Shown: positions 1 to 7,481 of the stretch, piece after piece
Layout: each line of letters starts with the position of its first letter
How positions within the stretch are numbered: the first letter of the stretch is position 1
From: Gonapodya prolifera JEL478
Taxonomy: Eukaryota; Monoblepharomycota; Monoblepharidomycetes; Monoblepharidales; Gonapodyaceae
NCBI GenBank assembly: GCA_001574975.1
Contig: KQ965781.1
Coordinates: 12,086-38,354, forward strand
Reading direction: 5' to 3'
Length of the DNA: 26,269 nucleotides
Translations under genes and position numbers: made by a program
Notes under the pieces: generated by a model
The model's database searches: none
What the model was told of the DNA's origin: nothing
Seen by the model: only the letters and a program-made list of their open reading frames with translations

Positions 1-327
1 GCGACGAGAACGGGTTATTAAGCCTGTTACGTCCACAATGTTGACGGGTTTTTACGTTGATCGAAGTGGTGATCGACCACAGCATCAGCGANGGTGAACA
101 GCAAACCGCGAGGGGTTTTCCTCACGAACGGTTCAGTCAGATTCNNNNAAAATCACCAAATACCCAGACAAACATTGGTCGAGTAAGAAAGCCCCATTTT
201 GCAAAGATTGTCGGCGGCTTTCTCGATTTATGTGCAACGAGAGGTTTCTCGGTTTTCCTCCCAGATGAGGCAAAGGCGATGGAGAGGCTTCATTTTTTTT
301 AATCCTTGATTGTCCATACGCGCTTTG
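1..327. other. Left end with no supported gene; contains undetermined bases
   Basis: This stretch has one N at 92 and four N at 145-148. An 81-codon frame at 57-302 crosses the Ns, has no recognisable motif and is probably chance. A hairpin resembling the array further right is visible at 9-28: a 6-bp stem with one G-T pair around a T/A-rich loop. Weaker versions with 4-bp GAGG/CCTC stems lie at 110-123 and 241-260. The array at 328-602 may therefore begin outside the window. Confidence 0.4.
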
Positions 328-602
328 GGAAGGTTATTTTTTCCCCTTCCGCAATGGGTGGTTTACTTTTTTTTTTTTTTTTCCCACCACTTGATGTTCC
401 GAAGGTTTAATTTTTCCTTCGCGTAATGATTGATGCGATGGGTTTATTTTTTTTCCCATACCGGTGGTTTCAATTTGTTTTCCACCAATGTTGTTGATGA
501 GTGCAAACACGATTGGGATGACACAAAGTCTCAACGAGTTTCATTCACGGGTTATTTTTTCTCCCGTCTTTACGTACATTCCAGAGTTAAATTTTTCTCT
601 GG
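328..602. repeat. Array of at least seven small hairpins with T-rich loops
   Basis: Seven short inverted repeats follow one design: a 5-6 bp stem whose 5' arm usually ends in GG and 3' arm starts with CC, around a loop beginning TT and rich in T. Arms are 328-333/345-350 (GGAAGG), 357-361/384-388 (GGTGG), 400-405/416-421 (CGAAGG), 438-442/455-459 (ATGGG), 463-467/482-486 (GGTGG), 547-551/563-567 (ACGGG) and 581-586/597-602 (CCAGAG). Stem sequences differ from unit to unit but stay complementary, while the loops look alike (TTATTTTTT or TTTAATTTTT types). That pattern suggests selection on, or copying of, a fold rather than a sequence. The function is unknown. Read on the minus strand the loops are A-rich. 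No ORF of note covers the array. Confidence 0.75.
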
Positions 603-784
603 GTAGCTCCGGGCAAACGTGGGCGTCCGCCTAAAACAGGTGGGGGGTGTCGCGGAACTAACACTACCGCGAGGGCATCGGTANGCCGCTTCGGGCCGCC
701 AAGACGTGGCGCCCGACAGGGGCTCGGCGCTGGATGGGCGTTGGGCGTTACCCTGAGGCACGACGCCAACACCGGCGCACACAC

Positions 785-792
785 TATATAAG
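785..792 (+). promoter_or_regulatory. TATA-box-like element
   Basis: TATATAAG follows a GC-rich stretch (about 600-780) and precedes an AC/CT-rich leader-like sequence. It lies about 200 bp upstream of the first small ORF (992) and about 90 bp left of the palindrome at 877-896. It could be a host core promoter, the promoter of an LTR, or chance. The core is nearly palindromic, so its direction is uncertain. Confidence 0.3.
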
Positions 793-876
793 CCACAGCT
801 ACGGGGTAGTAGAATTAACTAACCAACACTCCAATACATCTCACTCTACCCTATTCTACCACTGACCCACGATCTA

Positions 877-896
877 CTGTGACAGTACCGTCACAG
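877..896. repeat. 7-bp inverted repeat, possible LTR edge
   Basis: CTGTGAC and GTCACAG flank the 6-base spacer AGTACC. Palindromic TGT...ACA ends of this general form are seen at termini of fungal Ty3/gypsy-type LTRs. No matching second copy, primer-binding site or polypurine tract was found here, so the LTR reading is inference. The sequence turns from GC-rich to AT-rich immediately to the right, so this may mark the edge of the viral segment. Confidence 0.35.
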
Positions 897-991
897 AATG
901 TCACCAAAATTATAGGAATCATTGATTTTAGGCGAAATCAAAAATTATACGCCGTGTCAAACATTTTTTTGTATTGTACTTGTGCATGTAA

Positions 992-1192
992 ATGCAAAAC
1001 CAACTTGAAAGGCTCCCCGTGTATCAAAAAAACATATTGAACGTTCTTGCGTTCGTTCTCATTGCACTCTTTGGATATTTGCTTTACCTTTGGGCTGCTG
1101 AAAAACCATCAAAGAAATTTTGGATCGCGACAGCAGTAGTATACGCCCTAATAAGTGTGTTGGGGATGACATGGTTGAAAAATCTTGAGTGA
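992..1192 (+). CDS. Small two-span membrane protein, viral-like
   Basis: An intact 66-residue frame with its own ATG. Two hydrophobic stretches of transmembrane length are visible, at about residues 16-34 (LNVLAFVLIALFGYLLYLW) and 44-60 (WIATAVVYALISVLGMT), joined by a short basic loop (EKPSKK). Short membrane proteins like this are common among NCLDV virion proteins, but I do not recognise the family. An AT-rich upstream region would suit a viral promoter. It shares orientation with the next membrane-anchored frame (1850). It is one of the few frames in the viral block with no visible break. Confidence 0.55.
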   Translation: MQNQLERLPVYQKNILNVLAFVLIALFGYLLYLWAAEKPSKKFWIATAVVYALISVLGMTWLKNLE

Positions 1193-1226
1193 AATACATG
1201 GTATGCGTGATGAAGCGTGTTTGCAC

Positions 1227-1593
1227 TGCCCCAGAGATTCGCACCAATTCACCCATATCTCTGGGGCAAAGGGACTTGAATCTTCTGAACGGCATTTTGT
1301 CAATGATCAAGGACCCCAAATTAGCTGCCCCAGAGATGGCTTGGTAGACCCCCCAAATCTCTGGGCTGGACCAAATCCGGGGTGCCTGAATCCTGTCCAG
1401 GGGTGCTCCATAATGATCCGCCCCAGAGATTGAGGGGTCTTACCAAGCAATCTTTGGGGCACAACTTTCTGGGGTCTCCCCTTCAACAAAATGACACGCT
1501 ATGAGACGTGTTCCCGCTCCCCCAGAGATTTGCACCAATTCACCCAAATCTCTGGGGCAGAGGGACTTCATTCTTCTGAACGGCATTTTGTTG
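1227..1593. repeat. Four-unit foldback repeat with GCCCCAGAGAT stems
   Basis: Four hairpins share the stem GCCCCAGAGAT/ATCTCTGGGGC or a near match. Unit 1 (about 1229-1266) has a perfect 11-bp stem. Unit 2 spans about 1327-1365, unit 3 about 1420-1460 and unit 4 about 1519-1558. Units 1 and 4 are direct copies and continue into the same flank (an AGGGACTT motif, then TTCTGAACGGCATTTTGT). The loop of unit 3 is roughly the reverse complement of that of unit 2 (GGCTTGGTA versus TTACCAAGC), so the set is a nested inverted and direct repeat. No protein is supported here. It may be a MITE-like or foldback element, or a hairpin family used for transcript ends; I cannot tell which. Confidence 0.75.
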
Positions 1594-1849
1594 GACATGC
1601 GTCCACTGACTCGTGTGGGGTGGGGGCAACGTGCTGTATTTAAAAATGGGGTGTCCCGCCTTCACAAAATGTTGGATATTTCCAACAGGTTTGATGAAGC
1701 CAGAGAGCTTGCACAAATTGCCCACGTTCTTGCACACACTCCCGCACGTGAGGGAGAGCGCGGAAATAGCAAATTCTTTTTTTTTTATGGGGTCAACTTC
1801 AGCATAACCACTTTACAAGGGGTATTTTTGTTTTTTCCTTGCTAGTCAC
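1594..1849 (+). other. Intergenic stretch before the membrane/RPB1 frame
   Basis: An open frame at 1501-1845 runs through repeat unit 4 and has no recognisable motif, so I do not call it. The region holds T-rich tracts at about 1776-1786 and 1825-1837, directly before the ATG at 1850, that could belong to a viral promoter or to a transcript end. Nothing else is supported. Confidence 0.3.
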
Positions 1850-1999
1850 ATGTCGTACTACAATAGTTACAGCTCATTTGATGCTCCCACATACTGGCAA
1901 AAGAGTGTTGAGTTTTTAAAGCATCCCTATGTGTGGGGCTCTCTCTTGGCCTTGATTGCTGTTTTGATTATAATGCACGTCTTGGGGTCGTTTGATAAA
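1850..1999 (+). CDS. Membrane-anchor segment joined in frame to the RPB1 fragment
   Basis: Residues 1-50 of the frame begin MSYYNSYSSFDAPTYWQKS and contain one strong transmembrane helix (about residues 30-47, WGSLLALIAVLIIMHVLG). This is not part of any RNA polymerase. It resembles the start of a small NCLDV membrane protein, like those at 992 and 5693. The simplest reading is a deletion or rearrangement that joined the 5' end of one viral gene to the middle of RPB1. The exact joint is unclear, somewhere between about 1995 and 2150. The family is not recognised. Confidence 0.5.
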
Positions 2000-3595
2000 A
2001 AGGTTTCAACCTTTGCCCCAGAAGCATTATACAGCTGGGTGTTGTTTGCAACCAAAACCGCGGATTCCGAGCCACTTCTTGACCTTACCTCCACTCACAA
2101 AATGTCTGGAGTCAATTTCCAAAGCTTCTTTCGCAAAATTAGAGGCAAAATTCGCAAATTGTCAGTGGTACACTCTGATATGGTGGGCATGCTGATGGCA
2201 CAGTCCATTGGCGAACCTGCAACTCAAATGACTCTCAATACGTTTCATTTGGCCAGAGTTGGTTCTCGCACAGTCACTCTCAGTGTGCCAATATTGAAGG
2301 AAATATTGAACTCAACAAGAAACCTGAGAACTCCCTTGATGCGTATCAAGGTTATTTCTTCATTAAAAGAGGATACATATAGAAAAACTCTACAAGCCAC
2401 GCAGAAGCTAGAGTACGCTTTGTTGCAAGACTTTGTCATTCACAGTGATATGGTATATTCACCATATGCTTTGAGAAACACTATAATGCCATTATGGGAA
2501 AGGGTTTACATAGCAGTGGATGGTCCTTCCTTTGAACAAAAGTCATTGGCTTGGATGATTGCATTATCTATGAATGCTCACAAACTTGCTTTGAAAGGTT
2601 ATACTGATCTACAGTCAATCGCTGACATCATATTGAAAGCTTACAAAGGCCTTTTACACATTACAGTCAATAAAGTGGAAATTGAAAATCCAGTGATACA
2701 TATACGTATCTTGTTGAGAGATATATCTACAGACAATACTACTGCTGGTGAATTGGAACTATTGAAGGAAATCATTGCAACTTTGTCAAGCTCCATCAAA
2801 CTCCAAGGTATCCCTGCCATCACAAAAACCCACATTGTTGAAGATAACCAATTCATCTTTGACCAATCTTCTGCAGATTTTCAAAAGAAAACTGGATATG
2901 CTATTGAAACTGAAGGTATAGACTTGGCAAAAACTATGGCAATTGATGATATACTCTATCAAGAAGTGATTTGTGACAATCCACTCCAGGCAGAACGTGT
3001 ATTGGGTATTGAAGTGGCCAGAAAGACAATTATTAATGAATTGAAAAAGGTTATTGAATTCCATGGCTCTTACATTAACATTAGACACATTCAGCTATTG
3101 GCGGATTACATTTGCTACAGAGGTTGTATTAAACCAATCACTCAATTTGGTATCAATAGAGGGGACACAGGGGTGCTCACTTGAGCTACTTTTGAAGAGG
3201 CTGTAGATATCTTGATCAACTCTTCCATAACTGGCAAAGTCGATAAATGTCAGGGTGTGAGCGAATCTATTATTTTGGGGCAGGTTGCAAAAGTCGGGGC
3301 AGGAGCAGGAGAGATCATTGTTGACAAAGGTGGTTTCACGAAACAACCTCCTATTCCAGAAGGGGTATACCATAGTGAGACTTTTTATGATGACTCTGAC
3401 AACAATGATAATTACGTGCTACCAGATTTCGAAATTGAATCTCAGGAACATCACCATCATATTGATTATATTCCTGAAATGTCAAAACAGACGGACCAGG
3501 ACGTTGAAGAATGTGTCAAACCCCAAATCAGCCTGAATAACTTCAGAGGGTTAGGGCAAATGATTCCTAATGACTGTAACTGCATGTGTAATTGA
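1850..3595 (+). pseudogene. RPB1: Viral RNA polymerase II-like largest subunit, C-terminal part, with in-frame TGA and a foreign N-terminus
   Basis: From about 2170 the frame encodes the C-terminal third of an RPB1-type subunit. The signature MAQSIGEPATQMTLNTFH is clear, followed by VPILKEILNSTRN, the late ERVLGIEVARKTIINEL helix region and the terminal GVSESIILGQVAKVGAGAG block. A full RPB1 is about 1400 residues or more, so the clamp, catalytic NADFDGD region and most of the N-terminus are missing. The frame is stopped by TGA at 3182-3184, exactly where the family has Arg after the TGxL motif. The same frame resumes at once (ATFEEAVDIL) and runs to 3595, ending in an acidic tail without CTD heptads. 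The first 50 or so residues are an unrelated membrane segment (separate entry). A second RPB1 piece lies inverted near 14.2 kb. Truncation plus stop argue for a dead gene. Confidence 0.9.
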
Positions 3596-4260
3596 AATTA
3601 TAAATTGAAAAACTACCAAATATGTGCATACACTTCGAAAATGCTCTGCAACAATTCCTTGGGCATTGCCACTGGTCCATCATCCCGCCGCCATGAAACC
3701 CACGTGTCCAGTCAAAACGGGCTGTCCCGACACTTCTCATCAGAACACACTCCTCAAAAGTACAGTTGCCGATCACAGGAGTACTTGACCAAATCAAAAC
3801 GCCCCTTGCCATCACTGAAACCCATGCAGAGAGCATGAAAGTACAACAAAAAGTTTGGTAATGTGTGAAGGAATCGCAAATTTGGAGATCCCCACCACCA
3901 ATCGTCTTCTCAGACAGGCTTCCAGCGTCCTTATGACCAATTCCTCAAAATCTCTTGCTTCCCAAACTGGTTGTTCTCCAGAGACCGGGGGTAGCCAGTA
4001 CACAAATACTGGTGAGACTCTGTTTCCATATAGACCGGTTTCCCTCCACATCACAGCTCATGTTCCGCTATAAGTTGTTCATCACTAAGACGTGCCATGG
4101 GCCCAGTAGGATTGTCTTCATGATAACGCCATCCGGACACTCATGAACCCTGTTCTCCATGCTGAATCACCTTCAAGACTGTTGTTCTGATGCCAGATTG
4201 TACGTACACAATCCAAAACATCATCCAAAGAACGTCGTCCGGAATATCTGACATTTTGAC
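3596..4260 (-). pseudogene. Degenerate unrecognised gene, several broken frames
   Basis: Minus-strand reading shows short protein-like stretches scattered over three frames: an ATG at 4254 followed by SDIPDDVLWMMF, then PDGVIMKTILLGPWHV, then SLTSICVLATP, then FEELVIRTLEACLRRRL near 3900. None is long enough to be a gene alone, and each is cut by a stop or frame change. The opening DIPDDVLWMMF faintly recalls the start of an F-box, which is only a guess. No intact frame on either strand exceeds 90 codons. I read it as a decayed gene of the viral block, but it could be chance. Confidence 0.3.
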
Positions 4261-4442
4261 TCTCTGCTTTGCGGGCCGCACCAGAACATTGCTACTTGTT
4301 GCTGATGCGGTGGGGATACGTTGACATGTGACTCGTGCGCTGTCCATCTGACTACTGTTGCTCTTCTGTCTTTTGAGTCCTGTGGAGACTTGGGGCGTCT
4401 ATAGCTGTATTACAAGCGATGCGGGTGGGTTAGCTATCTAAT

Positions 4443-4823
4443 GTGTATGTGGAATCTGCTCCACACATATGTGTGGAGATTCAAGGTCCAAATTTGAAGG
4501 CTTTTGATGATTTCAAACACTCAAAGGACAGTCCATTCATCTATTGTACTTGGTTGACCAAGGACATTTGTTTTCCGTCATCTCAAGAATCTCTTGTGGA
4601 AGAGTTTGAGGCTCTCTTTGATGGAATGCTTTTGCTCAATATGCACTCCTTCAAAACAACCCAACATCTCAACACTGGGCATCCACTTCCTGATAATTTG
4701 CATGGAAAAACTGTTCATCTTTTGTCAACCAAGCATTGCCGTTTCCTAACCGGGCTACCTATAGGCTTTCTGTCCATCAATCTTGGTGACTGCGGTTGTG
4801 AATCAGTTTGCTTCCGATGCTGA
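4443..4823 (+). CDS. Hypothetical 126-residue protein
   Basis: An uninterrupted frame with an ATG start, of mixed composition, with no signal peptide, transmembrane helix or motif I recognise. Its last 109 bases overlap the 3' end of the better supported minus-strand gene (4715-5245). The opposite strand over 4450-4710 is full of stops, which makes coding on this strand more likely. It could equally be a fragment of a longer decayed gene, since the upstream sequence (4380-4440) is not obviously a promoter. Confidence 0.35.
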   Translation: MYVESAPHICVEIQGPNLKAFDDFKHSKDSPFIYCTWLTKDICFPSSQESLVEEFEALFDGMLLLNMHSFKTTQHLNTGHPLPDNLHGKTVHLLSTKHCRFLTGLPIGFLSINLGDCGCESVCFRC

Positions 4824-5245
4824 GAGGTGGTGTCTGCCCTTATTTGAGCAAACTCTTCCAAATACTGAGGATTGTTTTCACAATATTCAAGTATCCCATA
4901 TGATTCAATAAAGCAAAAGAACCCCAGCTGCCGTATGTTGGTGAGTATTACATCTTGCTTGTTGGGTCCATATTTGTAAAACTTTTCCTTTCTTGAAAAT
5001 GCATCAGTACCCCGTTTCTTGTATGTCCTGAGCTGCTGCAAGTAGAGCTCTCAAACGTCTACAACAATTCCATTGTTTTGCTTAAACACTATCCCGTCCT
5101 TGGATTTCTTCATGACAAACCAATCAAGAAACAATAGAGTCAAACACGTCTTGTGCTGAAGTATCGCCTTTATGCGTGTAAACAGCTCATGCTTTCCCCA
5201 AAAGTATTGAGTGAGTGACGAGATCAGCAAACGCTTTTGTACCAT
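4715..5245 (-). pseudogene. Conserved NCLDV protein of unknown function, broken by in-frame TGA
   Basis: The reading frame starts at an ATG (5243-5245) and runs to 4715, except for TGA at 5051-5053 between IVVDV and ELYLQQL. Before the stop is TLLFLDWFVMKKSK. After it come LRTYKKRGTDAFSRKEKF and then LTNIRQLGFFCFIESYGILEY. This order (DWFV, then a stretch ending in Y-K-K...D-F-R, then QL-FF near the C-terminus) matches a family I associate with chlorovirus A494R and its relatives, found across NCLDVs and of unknown role. I am fairly sure of the family type but not of the name. The tail after about 4830 is low-complexity and may lie outside the family domain. Since both sides of the stop belong to one family, the stop is a mutation or a recoded codon, not a gene boundary. 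Confidence 0.65.
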
Positions 5246-5692
5246 TTCAATATCTTCTGTTTGTCACCATAGCCTCAGGTGACATCCATTGACATGGTAT
5301 ATATAGTGCGAGGTGTTAAGTGCTGTGCCACTACTGTGGTCATGTATTTAGATGAGTGCACCTGCAGGGCGTGCCCCAAGTTTGGCGTCACGTTCCTGCA
5401 GGTGAGTTCTGTGTGCGCTACAACATATTATGTATGTTTGATCATATATATACACGTTCCTGCAGTTGCAGACTCGTGCAGCTCACCTAGGTTGTGTAGC
5501 ACTGTTGGGAGGGAGGATCTTGCTTCTATAATCGAGCTTGTCTGTGCATGTATGAACGAATCAAGGCTCTCAATGGATTGATCGTCCATTCGGGAGTTCT
5601 GTGGTTGTCTGGGAGAAAAATGAATCCTAACTCGACACGGAAACTGAAATATTTTCTATCATGTACAAGGCAGTGCAGACATACACATTGCC
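5246..5692 (+). other. Non-coding stretch with an intron-like segment between 13-bp direct repeats
   Basis: No convincing gene. The sequence CACGTTCCTGCAG occurs at 5389-5401 and again at 5453-5465. The first copy is followed directly by GTGAGT and the second ends in CTGCAG, so 5402-5465 (64 bp) looks like a spliceosomal intron with a good donor and acceptor flanked by a direct repeat. A 100-codon frame at 5279-5581 spans it but has no recognisable motif. It could be an intron made by local duplication, or chance. Confidence 0.35.
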
Positions 5693-5953
5693 ATGTCCTT
5701 TCAAGACCACCCAATTGTTAGACAGCGTATGGCATACATGCAGGATACCTCAAACAATACTTCAAAGGTCTACCACGAGATCAAAGATAAGGCAGAGTTC
5801 AAGATATCTTCAAAGCGCGTAATAATCTTTATCTCCATTGTAATCGCACTGTACGTATTTAAATTGCTCATCACTTCTGTTGCATTGATTGCTTTGTTTG
5901 CGATCGTGCTTATCCCTCAATTCAAAGCATACGTCGATACCCTTCCAACGTAA
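5693..5953 (+). CDS. Small membrane protein, viral-like
   Basis: An intact 86-residue frame with ATG. The first 40 residues are polar (MSFQDHPIVRQRMAYMQDTS...) and the second half is strongly hydrophobic, with one long or two close transmembrane segments (about residues 42-75: VIIFISIVIALYVF, LLITSVALIALFAIVLI). The layout, a polar N-terminus followed by a C-proximal anchor, is typical of small NCLDV envelope or inner-membrane proteins. The family is not recognised. It sits between two decayed genes yet shows no break. Confidence 0.5.
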   Translation: MSFQDHPIVRQRMAYMQDTSNNTSKVYHEIKDKAEFKISSKRVIIFISIVIALYVFKLLITSVALIALFAIVLIPQFKAYVDTLPT

Positions 5954-6034
5954 AGTATATACATCACCACATCAACAACTGAGACCCATGCCCAAACCTC
6001 TCAAAATGCAAACACACCCCTCATCTCACTCAAA

Positions 6035-7325
6035 ATGTGGCGCTGCTTGGTTCCCTTTCAGAGAAGAGTCCCCCAGCTTCGGCCCAAGAACGCAGTTTGG
6101 GGAACCTCTAACGCGCTCGTGCTCTCGGTCATCAACAACAAACCCATTCTTGACAGACTCACGTTGTACCTAGACAACTCAAATTGTCTCGGTCTCCCAC
6201 TAGGCCTCCTAACTCAGTACAACCTCTTGCTTCTTTCAGATTGCAGGGCCATGATAAAACGCGTCATTCGTCACGTCCATCGGAACACTCATCTGCTCCA
6301 ATACACCTCGATCTGGACGCGTTTCAAAGGGTACGTTGTGGCAGACACCTTTTTTACCCCTTGGGCCATGGAAGCTGCGCTCGAGATTGAACTGGTTCAC
6401 GCGCGTTCTGAAACCACTTTCAGCACCATTCACTACCTCTTGGACATTCTGGAACACTCCCCACATCCCCACTCTCACGCCAGCACCAAATACGCGTTTT
6501 GTGGTGCAAACTCGATCATTTTCTTGGTTCGTCGTGGATACGGCGAATTCACGAACTGGCTGGTGGCCCGTTCGCCTCGCCCGAAACTCGTTCTTCATCA
6601 CGCAATCTATCACAACCCACCACTCCCCTCGATCCACCGCCTTCTGCAGCATCTTGGATGTTTCGATAGCGACTCTGGTTTTGACGTGGACATTTGCAAA
6701 TACCTCATCACGTATGGCGATATGGCCGAGTTGGTTGGATACCACATCTTTGATATCAATGACACTCTTTTGGAAACCAACAGCATGTTTACGATTCTCT
6801 GCCTTGCCTCGCGAGCTCGGGAAAGGACGGGGACCTATGGACATGTAATTGATGTCATCAATTACTTTGGATTCAATCTCGTGGACGGAGATTCGGTGGG
6901 CTGGACATATCAAGTGGTTTGAGGTATTTCTGGGGTGCGCTCTCGAACACACAACACTTGTGGAACTTGTCAGTATCATGGAAGCGACCCTAACTCATGC
7001 AGAAGAGGAGATGGACATTCTCAACGTGATTCAGCAATCCTGGCTTCACAAGGTTGTGGATCCGGAATTGTACCACGAGCTTTTGTCGTGGCTGTACAAG
7101 CGTCTGGTGATGGCGCCTTACGATATTGTGCGAATGATTTGGCGCCACAACATGTATGGGTTTGATCGGGAGTTGGCAAGCTCCAACACTCACATTACGT
7201 GCTTGAGGCGATTCAAAAGTATTTGTCTCACGTTTATGAGCGAAGATCACAACCAAAAGACCAATGCTATGCTCGAAAGATTTCTAAACGCGCTTGCAGG
7301 AATCCGGACAACAAGGAGACATTGA
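6035..7325 (+). pseudogene. Unrecognised viral-like gene, frameshifted near 6905
   Basis: Two overlapping frames appear to form one former protein of about 400 residues. The first (6035-6922) opens MWRCLVPFQRR and continues through LSVINNKPILDRLTLYL, the type of short helical repeat seen in NCLDV ankyrin-like or host-range-like families, though no canonical ankyrin motif is visible. It ends soon after VIDVINYFGFNLVDGD. The other frame then continues WFEVFLGCALEHTTLVELVS and runs to 7325. Neither half has a second ATG where expected, and both have similar composition, so one indel around 6905 is the simplest explanation. An antisense frame of 247 codons (6236-6979) overlaps but has no motif and is taken as a shadow. 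Confidence 0.5.
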
Positions 7326-7481
7326 CTGATTTTGGAGGAGACTTGTGTTTTTTCCAGATGCCAATGTATTTCTGTAGGGTTTGCAGAGTTTCTCAATCAA
7401 TCATTGCAGGCCACCTTATGTATGTAAGACAAATTGTTGCGGAATGTAAAATATTTCCTGTCTCGTACAAGCAAAGAACCA
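7326..7481 (+). other. Short spacer before the pyruvyl transferase gene
   Basis: Reading on from 7325 in the same frame gives about 30 residues and then TAA. No gene is supported. An AT-richer stretch (7440-7460) just before the ATG at 7482 may belong to that gene's promoter. Confidence 0.3.

Noticed and set aside
328-602. Reading the hairpin array as a CRISPR array
   Set aside because: There is no constant repeat of 23-40 bp, spacing is irregular and the context is eukaryotic/viral.
570-796. Two overlapping minus-strand frames of about 70 codons
   Set aside because: GC-rich region with an N, overlapping frames and no motif. It contains a TATA-like box on the other strand.
1059-1489. Short minus-strand frames across the repeat region
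   Set aside because: They are made of the GCCCCAGAGAT foldback units and contain no protein family signal.
1850-3595. Treating the TGA in RPB1 as the natural end of one gene and start of another
   Set aside because: Conserved RPB1 sequence continues in the same frame from the next codon, and no RPB1 family member ends at that point.
6236-6979. 247-codon minus-strand frame
   Set aside because: Antisense to the better protein-like frames at 6035-7325, with no family signature. The plus frames show hydrophobic/helical patterning and continue across one indel.
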